The notes under the pieces were generated by a model. It ran no database searches and was not told where the DNA came from. It saw nothing but the letters and a program-made list of their open reading frames with translations. From positions 1-60,096 of the forward strand of contig JAFKNA010000023.1 of NCBI GenBank assembly GCA_017305135.1: a stretch of 60,096 nucleotides of DNA, read 5' to 3'. Positions 32,842 through 43,227 of the stretch are shown one piece after another. The stretch is from Lysobacterales bacterium. Lineage in GTDB: Bacteria; Pseudomonadota; Gammaproteobacteria; Xanthomonadales; Rhodanobacteraceae. The number at the start of each line of letters is the position of its first letter. Within the stretch, counting starts at the first letter, position 1. A program made the position numbers and the translations under genes.

Positions 32842-35800
32842 ATGCGCCAGCCAACACCCCGCCGCAGGTCCGATTCGCTCGCCAGTCGCGGCAGGGGCGA
32901 AGGAACCGGCGGCGCCCGGGGTGGCGCGGACGCTCCGCTCCGTTCGGAACTGCTCAGCCTCGAGCAGATGGAGGAGCACGGCCGCGTGCTGGCGGGCGAG
33001 CACCGGCTGGCGCCGGCCGGGCGCTCCAACGACCTGCTGCAGCGCCTCGGCGACAACGAGGCGATGCTCCGCGCGAGCTGCGAGGTCCTCGCCGGCGCCA
33101 TCAAGAGCGGCCACCGCATCACCCCCGCCGGCGAATGGCTGCTCGACAACCTGTACCTGATCGACACCCAGATCCGCACCGCGCGTCGGCATTTTCCCAA
33201 ACGCTACAACTTCGAGCTGCCGCGGCTGGAACGCGGCGCGTCGGCCGGCCTGCCGCGGGTCTACGACATCGCCCTGAATGCGATTTCGCACGGCGACGGA
33301 CGGGTCGACCAGGACACGCTGAGCCGCTTCGTGCGCGCCTACCAGGAAATCGCGCCGCTGACCATCGGCGAACTCTGGGCAATCCCGATCATGCTGCGCC
33401 TGGCCCTGATCGAAAACCTGCGCCGGGTCGCGGCGCGGGTGCGCAGCGACCGCCACGACCGCAACCTCGCGGCGCGCTGGTCCGAGGCCATGATCGACAT
33501 GGTGGAGAGCGATCCCAAGAGCCTGATCCTGGTGGTTTCGGACATGGCTCGCTCGGACCCGCCGATGCACGGCCCCTTCGTCGCCGAACTGGTGCGGCGC
33601 CTGCAGGGTCACAGCGCCTCGCTGGCGCTGCCGCTGACCTGGATCGAACAGCGCCTGCGCGAGGCCGGGCTCACCATCGACCAGCTGGTGAACGCGACCA
33701 ACCAGGAGGAAGCCGCCGACCAGGTCTCGATCAGCAACAGCATCGGCAGCCTGCGCCTGCTCGAGGCGACCGACTGGCGGGCCTTCGTCGAGGGGGCGAG
33801 CATCGTCGAGCAAACCCTGCGCCGCGACCCGGCCGGGGTGCACGCGCGCATGGACTTCTCCACGCGCGACCGCTACCGCCACCAGGTGGAACGGCTCGCG
33901 CGCGAAGCGCGGCGTGGCGAGCCGGAGGTGGCGCGCCTGGTGGTGGAGCTGGCCGAAGCGGCGGCCCTCGCCCACCCGGAGCCGGATGCGCGGGTGCGCC
34001 ACCACGTGGGCCATTACCTGGTCGACGCGGGCCTGGCCGAACTCCGCTCGCGGCTCGGGCTGCGCCATCGCTTCGCGCGCTGGCGCACGCATGCGGTGCC
34101 GTTCCCGGCCTACTTCGGCGCCCTGCTCGGGGTCGGCGCGCTGCTGGCGATCGTGCCGTTGCATCTCCTCGCACGGACCGCGCCCTCCTGGTGGCTGGCC
34201 GCCCCGATGGCGCTGGCCGCGGTCATCGGCCTCAGCCAGCTCGCGGTAGCGCTGGTCAACCTGTTCGCGGCGGTGGTGGTGAAGCCCGAGCCGCTGCCGC
34301 GCATGGATCTGGAAGCGGGCATTCCCGCCGAAGCCGGCACGCTGGTGGTGGTGCCGAGCCTCCTCGGCAGCGCGACCGAGGCCGGCGAGCTGGTGGAGGA
34401 TCTGGAGGTCCGTTACCTCGCCAACCGCGATCCGATGCTGCGCTTCGCCCTCCTCACCGATTTCAGCGACGCGGCCGGGGAGGAGCAGGCGGAAGACGCC
34501 ACGCTGCTCGGAATCGTGCGCGAGGGCGTCAAGGCGCTCAATGCGCGCCATGCCCATCCGGGTACGGACCGCTTCTTCCTGATGCACCGGCCGCGCCGCT
34601 GGTCGGAAAGCGAACGCGCCTGGATGGGCTACGAGCGCAAGCGCGGCAAGCTCGGCCAGCTCAACGCCCTGCTCAGGGGGCGCGGCGGCGGCGACTTCTC
34701 GTGCCTCGTCGGCGACATGGCGCAGCTCCAGGGCATCCGCTACGTCATCACCCTCGATGCCGACACCCGGCTGCCAAGCAACGCCGCCCGCGAGCTGGTC
34801 GCGACCATGGAGCATCCGCTCAACCGCCCGCGCTTCGACGACCACACGCGGCGCGTCGTGGCGGGATACGGCATCCTGCAGCCGCGCATCGGCAGCACGC
34901 TGACGGCCGAGGGCACCTCGCGCTACGCGATGCTGTTCGGCGGCGAACCGGGCCTCGATCCCTACACGCGCGCGGTGTCGGACACCTACCAGGATCTCTT
35001 CGGCGAAGGCTCCTTCATCGGCAAGGGCATCTACGACGTGGATGCCTTCGAGTACGCGCTCGCCGGCCGCCTGCCGGAGAACCGCATCCTCAGCCACGAC
35101 CTGCTGGAAGGCTGCTACGTGCGCTCGGGCCTGGCCTCCGGCACCGAGTTCTACGAAGACTATCCGCCCAGCTACCGTCTCGACGGCAAGCGCCGGCGGC
35201 GCTGGATCCGCGGCGACTGGCAGATCGCCGAATGGCTGCTGCCCACGGTTCCGGCCAGCGGCGGGCGCCGCGAGCGCAACGTGCTGTCGCCGCTGTCGCG
35301 CTGGAAGATCTTCGACAACCTGCGCCGCAGCCTGGTGGCGCCGGCGCTGTTCGCGTTGCTGCTGCTCGGCTGGGGCGTGCTCCGCCAAGCGCCGTTCTGG
35401 AGCGCGCTGGTGCTGGAGGTGCTGCTGCTGCCGGTACTGCTGGACATGGCGCTGGGAGTGGCGCGCCGTCCGCCGGACATCAGCCTGGCGCGGCACCTGT
35501 CGCTGTCGATGCGGGATGCGGGCCGGCGCCTGGCGCAGTTCGCCTTCCAGGTCGCAATGCTGCCGCGCGAGGCGGTGATCAGCATGGATGCCATCCTGCG
35601 CACCTTCTGGCGCGTGCATTTCTCCCGGCGGCATCTGTTGCAGTGGGTGGCCTCGCGGAGCGCGCGCGACAACCCGGGCGGCCAGGTTCCGCTGGGCTGG
35701 ATCGGACCGGCGGTGGCCGTGCTCGCCGGCGCGTGGCTGGCCGACACCCCGCGCGCGTTCTGGATCGCCACGCCGTGGCTGGTGCTGTGGCTGGTCGGCC

Positions 35801-38800
35801 CCCTCGTCGAGCGCTGGCTGGCCGGAGCGGTGGAAATCGCACCGGAGCCGCTGGAAGCGGGCCAGGTGCGCTTCCTGCGCCGCGTGGCGCGGCGAACCTG
35901 GGCCTTCTTCGAGGAGTTCGTCGGCGAGGAGACCCACTGGCTGCCGCCCGACAACTACCAGGAAGCGCCGATCGCCAAAGTGGCGCCGCGCACCTCGCCC
36001 ACCAACATCGGCCTTGCCCTGCTCGCCAACCTCACCGCGTTCGACTTCGGCTACCTCAGCGCCGCCGGGCTGCTGGAACGCACGGCCCGCAGCTTCGACA
36101 CGCTCGACCGGCTGGAGCGCTATAACGGGCATTTCTACAACTGGTACGACCTCGACACCCTGAAGCCGCTGCTCCCGCATTACGTGTCCACGGTGGACAG
36201 CGGCAACCTGCTGGGCCATCTGCTCACTCTGCGCCAGGGACTGCTCGAGATTGCCGACGCGCCGCTCGTCGACGCGCGCGCCCTGGCCGGGCTGGCCGAT
36301 GGCTGCGCGGTGCTGGAGGAAGCCTGCGGAGAGGCCGAGCGCGCCGCGCTGGACGGGCTCCGCCTCGTCTTCGCCGACCTCGATCGCGAGCCTCCGGCAA
36401 CGCCGCTGGCGATCCGCGATGCCCTCCGCCGGGTGGTCGAGGCGGCCGACGATGCGGCGCGGCAACTAAGCGACTCGCCCGACGCCGCCGCCACGTCCCC
36501 GGCCGCGTTCGCCGACGCCGCGCGCGGCTGGCTGCAGGAAGTGGAAGCGTGGTTGCCGCACACCGCCGAGGGGGCGGACACGCCACCGACCCTGCGCCAG
36601 CTGGCCCGCGGCGAGGAGGACACCGGCGCCCGCTTCGGCCACGCCACGATCATCCGCGCGCGCGAGCGCCTGCAGGAGATCGAGCGCCTGGCCGGCGCCT
36701 GCGTGCGTCTTGCCGAGGCCGACTACCGCTTCCTCTACGAGCCGCGGCGGCACCTCTTCGCGATCGGCTACAACGTGGGCGAGGCGCAGCGCGACAGCGG
36801 CTTCTACGACCTCCTCGCCTCGGAGGTGCGCCTCGGCATCTTCGCCGTGATCGCCCAGGGCCAGATCCCGCAGGATGGCTGGTTCGCGCTCGGGCGCCTG
36901 CTGACCGCGCACGATGGGCCGCCGACGCTCCTTTCCTGGAGCGGCTCGATGTTCGAATACCTGATGCCGATGCTGGTGATGCCGACCTACCCGGGATCGC
37001 TGCTGGCCGAGAGCTGCCGCGGCGCGGTGACGCGGCAGATCGCCTACGGACGCTCGCAGGGCGTGCCGTGGGGCATCTCCGAATCGGGCTACAACCTCAC
37101 CGACGCCGCGCAGAACTACCAGTACCGCGCCTTCGGCGTGCCGGGACTGGGACTGCAGCGCGGGCTCTCGCAGGAACTGGTGATCGCGCCCTACGCGACG
37201 GCGCTGGCCCTCGCCGTGGTGCCCCGCGCCGCCACCGACAACCTCGCCGCGATGGCGGAGCTCGGCTGGCTGACCCGCCACGGCTTCTACGAGGCCGTCG
37301 ACTACACGCCGACCCGCCAGCCGCCGGGGCAGCAATTCACCATCGTGCGCCAGTTCATGGCGCACCACCAGGGCATGAGCCTGGTCGCCTTCGACCACGC
37401 CCTCAACAACCGCATCATGCAGCGGCGCTTCGCCGCCGACCCGCAGTTCATGGCCACCCTGCTGCTGCTGCAGGAACGGGCGCCGCGCAGCGCCGGCGAA
37501 TGGGCCAGCAATCCGGAAATCGTCGACGTGCGCAGCGCCACCGGCGAGCCGCAGGTGCCGCTGCGCGTGTTCCGCCGCGCCGACACGCCGCGCCCGGCGA
37601 TGCAGGTGCTGTCCAACGGCCGCTACCACGTCATGGTCACCGCCGCCGGCGGCGGCTACAGCCGCTGGGGCAACCTGGCCCTGACCCGCTGGCGCGAGGA
37701 CGCCACCTGCGATTCATGGGGCACGTTCCTCTACTTCCGCGACTGCGACAGCGGCGCGGTGTGGTCGAGCACCTTCCAGCCGACGCGCGCCGAGGTCGAC
37801 AGCTACGAGGCGGTGTTCACCGAATCGCGCATCGAGTTCCGCTGCCGCGCCAACCAGCTCGACGCCCACACCGAGATCGTGGTCTCCCCCGAAGACGACA
37901 TCGAGCTGCGCCGCACGCGCCTCACCAACCGCTCCGGCGAGACGCGCACCCTGGAGGTGACCAGCTACGCCGAAGTGGTGCTGGCGCCGGCGATCAGCGA
38001 CGACCTGCACCCGGCCTTCAGCAACCTGTTCGTGCAGACCGAGCGGGTGGAATCGTGCAACGGCATCCTCTGCACGCGCCGGCCGCGCTCGCGCGGGGAG
38101 GCGCAGCCGTGGATGTTCCACCTGATCGCGCTGCACGACGTGGAGCGCGAGGAAGTGTCATTCGAGACCGACCGCATGCGCTTCCTCGGCCGCGGCAATG
38201 GCGCGCACCGCCCCGCCGCACTGGCCGGAACGGGACGGCTCTCCGGCAGCACTGGCTCGGTGCTGGACCCGATCGTCGCCTCGCGCCACCGCTTCCGCCT
38301 GGCGCCGGGCGCGACCGCCTGCATCGACCTCGTCACCGGCATCGCGGCGCAGCGCGAGGCCTGCGTGGCGCTCGCCGACAAGTACCGCGACCGCCACATC
38401 GCCGACCGCGTGATCGACCTCGCCTGGACCCACAGCCGCGTGGTGCTCGGGCAGATCAACGTCAGCGAGGTGGATGCCCAGGCCTATGCGCGCCTGGCCG
38501 AGTGCGTGATGTTCGCCGACCCGCAGCGGCGCGCCGCGCCGGCGGTGGTGGCCAGCAACCGCCGCGGTCAATCCGGGCTCTGGGCGCATGCGATTTCCGG
38601 CGACCTGCCGATCGTGCTGCTGCAGGTCCGCGACAACTCGGGCATCGAGCTGGTGCGCCAGCTCGTGCACGCGCACGCCTATTGCCGCCTGAAGGGCGTC
38701 GCCTTCGACCTCGTCATCTGGAACGGCGAATCGGGCGGCTACCGGCAGAACCTGCAGGACGAGATCCACGGCGTGATCGGCGCCAGCGTGGAGGCCGGCC

Positions 38801-41436
38801 TGGTCGATCACCGCGGCGGCATCTTCGTGCGCGGCATCGACCAGATCAACCACGAGGACCGCGTGCTGATGCTGGCGGTGGCGCGCGTGGTGCTGTCCGA
38901 CGAGGAAGGCCCGCTCAACGAGCAGCTCCGCTCGCGCAGCCTCGTCGACAACGTGCCGCTGCTGGCCCCCGGCCGCGACCACGTTCCAGGGCCGGTGGTC
39001 GAGCCCGAACTCCCGCCGCGCCTGCTCGCCAACGGCATCGGCGGCTTTTCCGAAGACATGCGCGAGTACGTCATCGACAGCGGCCGCGGCCGGCAGACGC
39101 CCGCGCCGTGGGTCAACATCATCGCCAATCCGGCCTTCGGCTGCGTGGTCTCGGCCAGCGGCGCGGGCTACACCTGGTTCGACAACGCGCACGAATACCG
39201 GCTGACGCCGTGGAGCAACGATCCGGTCGAGGATCCCAACACCGAGGCGTTCTACATCCGCGACGAGGAAACCGGCCACTACTGGTCGCCCACCCCGCTG
39301 CCGGTGCCCGGCGCCGCGCGCTACGTGTCGCGCCACGGCTTCGGCTACAGCGTGTTCGAAACCGTGGAGGACGGCATCGCCAGCGACCTCGGCATCCACG
39401 TCGATGCCGAGGCGCCGGTCAAGTTCTTCCGCCTCCTGCTCAGGAACGACTCCGGGCGCACGCGCCGGCTTTCGGTGACCGGCTACGTGGAGTGGGTGCT
39501 CGGCGACCTCTCCTCCAAGACCGCGATGCACGTGGTCACCGAGGTCGACGCGACCGGTGCGCTGCTGGCGCGCAACGCCTACAACACCGAGTTCGACGGC
39601 TACATGGCCTTCTTCGACGTCAGCGGGGTCAGGCGCACGCTGACCGCCGACCGCACCGAGTTCATCGGCCGCAACGGCAGTCTGCGCGCCCCGGCCGCCA
39701 TGCGGCGCGCCGCGCTGGGCGGCCGCGTCGGCGCCGGCCACGATCCCTGCGGGGCGATCCAGGTGCCGCTGGAACTGGCCGACGGGGAAACCCGCACGGT
39801 GCTGTTCCGCCTGGGTGCCGGCCGCAACCAGGACGAGACCGTGGCGACGATCCGCCGCTTCCGCGAATCGGGCGCCGCGCGCGCCTCGTTCGACGGCGTG
39901 GCAGCGCTCTGGCAGCGCATGCTGGGCGCCGTGCAGGTGCAAACCCCCGACCCGGCGCTCGATGCGCTGGTCAACGGCTGGCTGCCCTACCAGGTCATCG
40001 CCTGCCGCATGTGGGGCCGCAGCGGCTTCTACCAGTCCGGCGGCGCATTCGGCTTCCGCGACCAGTTGCAGGACGCCATGGCGCTGGTGCACGCGGCGCC
40101 GGAGCTCCTGCGCGCGCAGCTCCTGCTGTGCGCATCGCGGCAGTTCCACGAGGGCGACGTGCAGCACTGGTGGCATCCGCCCCTCGGCCGCGGCGTGCGC
40201 ACGCACTGTTCCGACGATTACCTGTGGCTGCCCTTCGCAACCCACCGCTACATCGGCGCCAGCGGCGACTGGACGGTGCTCGACGAGGAAGTCGGCTTCC
40301 TCGACGGACGCGCGCTGAACCCCGACGAAGAGTCCTACTACGACATGCCGCTGCGCTCCAGCCAGCGCGCCAGCCTCTACGGACACTGCGTGCGCGCCAT
40401 CGAGCGCGGCTTCGCACTGACCGGCGCGCGCGGCCTGCCGCTGATCGGCAGCGGCGACTGGAACGACGGCATGAACAACGTCGGCCGCGAGGGCAGCGGC
40501 GAGAGCGTCTGGCTCGGCTTCTTCCTCTACCGCATCGCCACCGGCTTCGCCGCACTGGCGCGCCACCGCGGCGACGAGGCCTTCGCGGTCCGCTGCGAAG
40601 AGGGCGCCGCCGCGCTCCGCAACGCCCTCGAAGAGCACGGCTGGGACGGCGCGTGGTACCGGCGCGCCTGGTACGACGACGGCACCCCGCTCGGCAGCAC
40701 GCAATCGGAGGAATGCCGCATCGACTCCATCGCGCAGAGCTGGTCGGTGCTGTCCGGCGCCGGCGACCCCGAACGCACCCGCCTCGCGCTGGACTCGCTC
40801 GACGAACATCTGGTGCATCCGGAGGCCGGGCTCATCCAGCTCCTCACGCCGCCCTTCGACACCGCCCCGCACGACCCCGGCTACATCCGCGGCTACGTAC
40901 CCGGCGTGCGCGAGAACGGCGGCCAGTACACGCACGCCGCGATCTGGGCGGTGATGGCCTTCGCCGAGGCCGGTCGCACGGAGCTCGCGTGGGAGCTCTT
41001 CGACCTGATCAACCCGCTGCGCCACGGCAGCGCCGATTCATTCGAGACCTGGAAGGTGGAACCCTACGTCGTCGCCGCCGACGTACTCGCCGTGCCGCCC
41101 CACACCGGCCGCGGCGGCTGGACCTGGTACACCGGCGCCGCCGGCTGGATGTACCGCCTGATCGTGGAATCGCTGCTCGGCATCCATCGCGAGGGTGATG
41201 CGCTGGCGTTCCGCCCGCACCTGCCACGCACGTGGCCCGAAGCGGTGGTCACCTACCGTTTCGGCGATGGCACCTACCGCATCACCCTGCGCCACGGCAA
41301 TGGCGCGGCCACCCGCGTGATCCTCGACGGCGAACCGCTGGAGGGTGCCCGCCTGCCGATGACCCGTGACGGCGGCACGCACGAAGTCGAAGTGCTCGCC
41401 GCAACACGCGGCGTTGTGTCAGACGCGGCATCCTGA
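32842..41436 (+). CDS. Cyclic beta-1,2-glucan synthase (NdvB/Cgs type)
   Basis: This inner-membrane enzyme makes cyclic beta-1,2-glucans from UDP-glucose. At 2864 residues it matches the roughly 2800-2900 of Brucella and rhizobial Cgs. Visible parts are helices at about 420-480, a GT84-type transferase domain with DADTRLP at about 638, SHDLLEGCYVRSGL and RRRRWIRGDW, and further helices at 830-870 and 955-1000. A glycoamylase-like segment lies at 1290-1530 (LSWSGSMFEYLMPML). Two beta-sandwich domains and a GH94 phosphorylase-like catalytic domain follow (about 2375-2864; CSDDYLWLPFA, GSGDWNDGMN). The start has GAGGGAG upstream. No separate exporter gene is adjacent. Confidence 0.93.
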   Translation: MRQPTPRRRSDSLASRGRGEGTGGARGGADAPLRSELLSLEQMEEHGRVLAGEHRLAPAGRSNDLLQRLGDNEAMLRASCEVLAGAIKSGHRITPAGEWLLDNLYLIDTQIRTARRHFPKRYNFELPRLERGASAGLPRVYDIALNAISHGDGRVDQDTLSRFVRAYQEIAPLTIGELWAIPIMLRLALIENLRRVAARVRSDRHDRNLAARWSEAMIDMVESDPKSLILVVSDMARSDPPMHGPFVAELVRRLQGHSASLALPLTWIEQRLREAGLTIDQLVNATNQEEAADQVSISNSIGSLRLLEATDWRAFVEGASIVEQTLRRDPAGVHARMDFSTRDRYRHQVERLAREARRGEPEVARLVVELAEAAALAHPEPDARVRHHVGHYLVDAGLAELRSRLGLRHRFARWRTHAVPFPAYFGALLGVGALLAIVPLHLLARTAPSWWLAAPMALAAVIGLSQLAVALVNLFAAVVVKPEPLPRMDLEAGIPAEAGTLVVVPSLLGSATEAGELVEDLEVRYLANRDPMLRFALLTDFSDAAGEEQAEDATLLGIVREGVKALNARHAHPGTDRFFLMHRPRRWSESERAWMGYERKRGKLGQLNALLRGRGGGDFSCLVGDMAQLQGIRYVITLDADTRLPSNAARELVATMEHPLNRPRFDDHTRRVVAGYGILQPRIGSTLTAEGTSRYAMLFGGEPGLDPYTRAVSDTYQDLFGEGSFIGKGIYDVDAFEYALAGRLPENRILSHDLLEGCYVRSGLASGTEFYEDYPPSYRLDGKRRRRWIRGDWQIAEWLLPTVPASGGRRERNVLSPLSRWKIFDNLRRSLVAPALFALLLLGWGVLRQAPFWSALVLEVLLLPVLLDMALGVARRPPDISLARHLSLSMRDAGRRLAQFAFQVAMLPREAVISMDAILRTFWRVHFSRRHLLQWVASRSARDNPGGQVPLGWIGPAVAVLAGAWLADTPRAFWIATPWLVLWLVGPLVERWLAGAVEIAPEPLEAGQVRFLRRVARRTWAFFEEFVGEETHWLPPDNYQEAPIAKVAPRTSPTNIGLALLANLTAFDFGYLSAAGLLERTARSFDTLDRLERYNGHFYNWYDLDTLKPLLPHYVSTVDSGNLLGHLLTLRQGLLEIADAPLVDARALAGLADGCAVLEEACGEAERAALDGLRLVFADLDREPPATPLAIRDALRRVVEAADDAARQLSDSPDAAATSPAAFADAARGWLQEVEAWLPHTAEGADTPPTLRQLARGEEDTGARFGHATIIRARERLQEIERLAGACVRLAEADYRFLYEPRRHLFAIGYNVGEAQRDSGFYDLLASEVRLGIFAVIAQGQIPQDGWFALGRLLTAHDGPPTLLSWSGSMFEYLMPMLVMPTYPGSLLAESCRGAVTRQIAYGRSQGVPWGISESGYNLTDAAQNYQYRAFGVPGLGLQRGLSQELVIAPYATALALAVVPRAATDNLAAMAELGWLTRHGFYEAVDYTPTRQPPGQQFTIVRQFMAHHQGMSLVAFDHALNNRIMQRRFAADPQFMATLLLLQERAPRSAGEWASNPEIVDVRSATGEPQVPLRVFRRADTPRPAMQVLSNGRYHVMVTAAGGGYSRWGNLALTRWREDATCDSWGTFLYFRDCDSGAVWSSTFQPTRAEVDSYEAVFTESRIEFRCRANQLDAHTEIVVSPEDDIELRRTRLTNRSGETRTLEVTSYAEVVLAPAISDDLHPAFSNLFVQTERVESCNGILCTRRPRSRGEAQPWMFHLIALHDVEREEVSFETDRMRFLGRGNGAHRPAALAGTGRLSGSTGSVLDPIVASRHRFRLAPGATACIDLVTGIAAQREACVALADKYRDRHIADRVIDLAWTHSRVVLGQINVSEVDAQAYARLAECVMFADPQRRAAPAVVASNRRGQSGLWAHAISGDLPIVLLQVRDNSGIELVRQLVHAHAYCRLKGVAFDLVIWNGESGGYRQNLQDEIHGVIGASVEAGLVDHRGGIFVRGIDQINHEDRVLMLAVARVVLSDEEGPLNEQLRSRSLVDNVPLLAPGRDHVPGPVVEPELPPRLLANGIGGFSEDMREYVIDSGRGRQTPAPWVNIIANPAFGCVVSASGAGYTWFDNAHEYRLTPWSNDPVEDPNTEAFYIRDEETGHYWSPTPLPVPGAARYVSRHGFGYSVFETVEDGIASDLGIHVDAEAPVKFFRLLLRNDSGRTRRLSVTGYVEWVLGDLSSKTAMHVVTEVDATGALLARNAYNTEFDGYMAFFDVSGVRRTLTADRTEFIGRNGSLRAPAAMRRAALGGRVGAGHDPCGAIQVPLELADGETRTVLFRLGAGRNQDETVATIRRFRESGAARASFDGVAALWQRMLGAVQVQTPDPALDALVNGWLPYQVIACRMWGRSGFYQSGGAFGFRDQLQDAMALVHAAPELLRAQLLLCASRQFHEGDVQHWWHPPLGRGVRTHCSDDYLWLPFATHRYIGASGDWTVLDEEVGFLDGRALNPDEESYYDMPLRSSQRASLYGHCVRAIERGFALTGARGLPLIGSGDWNDGMNNVGREGSGESVWLGFFLYRIATGFAALARHRGDEAFAVRCEEGAAALRNALEEHGWDGAWYRRAWYDDGTPLGSTQSEECRIDSIAQSWSVLSGAGDPERTRLALDSLDEHLVHPEAGLIQLLTPPFDTAPHDPGYIRGYVPGVRENGGQYTHAAIWAVMAFAEAGRTELAWELFDLINPLRHGSADSFETWKVEPYVVAADVLAVPPHTGRGGWTWYTGAAGWMYRLIVESLLGIHREGDALAFRPHLPRTWPEAVVTYRFGDGTYRITLRHGNGAATRVILDGEPLEGARLPMTRDGGTHEVEVLAATRGVVSDAAS

Positions 41437-41475
41437 GCTCCGCATGATCCCGCCTGCCGGATCGTGCTTTCGCCC

Positions 41476-41799
41476 GGGAGGGTGGGTCTCCTGACCCGCC
41501 GCTTTGGCAGGTGACACGACCCGGCCAACTCGTAGACCGACCCCTTCCGCGACTGCGGCGCAATGCTGCATGGCGTGGCCGCGCGCTTGCGGCTGGAATC
41601 GCGCCTTGATCCAAGAGCGACCGGCCGGGAGACCGGCCCTCCCAGAACAGGCAGTCGCGCGCTCCTGGGAGAGCGGGTCTCCTGACCCGCCGCTTGTGCA
41701 GGTGGCACGCGCCGGCCCAACTCGTAGACCGACCCTTTCCGCGGCTGCGGCGCAATGCTGCATGGCGTGGCCGCGCGCTTGCGGCTAGGATGCGCGCCG
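41476..41799. repeat. Tandem duplication upstream of ccmA with family D hairpins
   Basis: Segment 41476-41605 is repeated, about 90 percent identical by eye, at 41667-41799, an offset near 191 bases. Each copy starts with a GGGTC-TCCT-GACCC hairpin and continues through CAACTCGTAGACCGACC and TGCTGCATGGCGTGGCC. Between them is GACCGGCCGGGAGACCGGCC. This fills the 364-base gap between the glucan synthase and ccmA, so the ccm promoter probably lies in, or is duplicated by, this repeat. Confidence 0.85.
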
Positions 41800-41800
41800 C

Positions 41801-42547
41801 ATGCATGCCTCCCCCGACCATGAGCGGCCGCCGCTGCTGGAAGCGCGCGGGCTTGCCTTCGCGCGCAACGACGAGCCGGTGTTCGGGCCGCTCGATTTCG
41901 CGCTGCATGCGGGCGAGGTGGTGCTGATCGAGGGCGACAACGGCTCGGGCAAGACCACCCTGCTGCGGGTGCTGTCCGGGTTGCTGGCGCCGGGCGAGGG
42001 CGAGATCCGCCTGCAGGGCGAACCGCTGACGCTGGCGGCGATCGCGCCGCAGGTCGCGCTGCTGTCCCACGCCAATGGCCTCAAGCCCGAACTCACCACG
42101 CTGGAGAACCTGCGCTTCGCGGCAGGCCTGAACGGCGTGCGCCCGGGCATCTCGCCACCGACCGCGCTCGCCGGCGTCGGCCTCTCCGGGTACGAGGACG
42201 TGCCCACGCGTCGCCTCTCCGCGGGGCAGAAGAAACGCGTGGCGCTGGCCCGCGTGCTGCTGGCGCCGGTCGCGCTGTGGCTGCTCGACGAGCCCTACGC
42301 GAACCTGGACCTGGATGGCATCAACCTCGTCAACCGGCTGCTCGAGAACCACGCCAACCGCGGCGGCGCGGCGCTGATCACCTCGCATGGCGCCTATGCC
42401 TACACCTCCGGCCGGCCGCGCAGCATTCCGCTAAATCCGAATGCGGTATTGGGCGGGAACTCCAGCAGCGATGCTTCGGAGCCGGCCGCCAGCAAAAGCA
42501 TCTCGGCTGGAGCCGCTCCCACGTCGCAGCAGGAGCGCGTCAGGTGA
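41801..42547 (+). CDS. ccmA: Heme exporter ATP-binding protein CcmA
   Basis: CcmA is the ATPase of the CcmABCD complex that releases heme-loaded CcmE in cytochrome c maturation. The 248-residue product has Walker A GDNGSGKT (45-52), signature RLSAGQKKRVALAR, Walker B LWLLDEPYANLD and the switch histidine in LITSHG. After this point about 45 Ser/Ala-rich residues form a tail longer than in most CcmA. The stop overlaps the ccmB GTG by 4 bases. It is the first gene of ccmABCDE and lies behind a duplicated upstream region. Confidence 0.94.
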   Translation: MHASPDHERPPLLEARGLAFARNDEPVFGPLDFALHAGEVVLIEGDNGSGKTTLLRVLSGLLAPGEGEIRLQGEPLTLAAIAPQVALLSHANGLKPELTTLENLRFAAGLNGVRPGISPPTALAGVGLSGYEDVPTRRLSAGQKKRVALARVLLAPVALWLLDEPYANLDLDGINLVNRLLENHANRGGAALITSHGAYAYTSGRPRSIPLNPNAVLGGNSSSDASEPAASKSISAGAAPTSQQERVR

Positions 42548-43227
42548 CGGCGGCATCGACCTGGAGCGCCTGCGCCGCACTGGTCCGGCGCGACCTGATC
42601 CTGGTGTGGCGCCGCCGCGGCGACGCGCTGAACCCCGTGCTGTTCGCGTTGATGGTGATCGCCCTGTTCCCGCTCGCGCTCGGTCCCGAGCCCGAGGTGC
42701 TGCGGCGCATCGCCGCAGGCGTGGTGTTCGTGGCGCTGCTGATCGCCGGCCTGCTGGCGCTCGATACCCTGTTCCGCAGCGACTACGAGGATGGCTCGCT
42801 GGAGCAGCTGGTGCTCTCGCCGCATCCCCTGTCGCTGCTGCTGGCCTGCAAGATCGGCGTGCACTGGCTGACCACCGCGCTGCCGCTGATCATCGTCGCG
42901 CCGCTGCTCGGCGAGCTTCTCCACCTGCCCGCCGAAGTGCGCTGGGTGCTCGTCGGCGCGCTGCTGCTGGCGACGCCGCTGCTCAGCCTGATCGGTGCGG
43001 TCTGCGTGGCGCTGACGGTCGGCATGCACCGCTCTGGTATGCTGCTGGCGCTCCTCGTGCTGCCGCTCTACGTCCCCATCCTGATCTTCGGCGCCGGCGC
43101 CTGCAACGCGGCGGCGCTGGCGCTGCCGCATGCCGCGCCGCTCCTCTGGCTGGCCGCGGCGCTGGTGGTCGCGCTGGTGGTCGCACCGCTCGCCTGCGCG
43201 GCGGCGCTCCGGATCTCGCTGTCATGA
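42544..43227 (+). CDS. ccmB: Heme exporter permease CcmB
   Basis: CcmB is an integral membrane subunit of the CcmABCD heme-handling complex. The 227-residue product has about six transmembrane helices, the N-terminal LVRRDLILVWRRRGDALNP typical of the family, and LDTLFRSDYEDGSLEQLVLSP after helix 2. The GTG start at 42544 overlaps the ccmA stop, and the stop overlaps the ccmC ATG (ATGA), so translation is coupled throughout. Confidence 0.94.
   Translation: MTAASTWSACAALVRRDLILVWRRRGDALNPVLFALMVIALFPLALGPEPEVLRRIAAGVVFVALLIAGLLALDTLFRSDYEDGSLEQLVLSPHPLSLLLACKIGVHWLTTALPLIIVAPLLGELLHLPAEVRWVLVGALLLATPLLSLIGAVCVALTVGMHRSGMLLALLVLPLYVPILIFGAGACNAAALALPHAAPLLWLAAALVVALVVAPLACAAALRISLS

Noticed and set aside
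32572-36465. Long minus-strand open frame opposite the glucan synthase
   Set aside because: Antisense to a clearly recognised gene, low-complexity composition and no motif; similar shadows cover 38158-41025.
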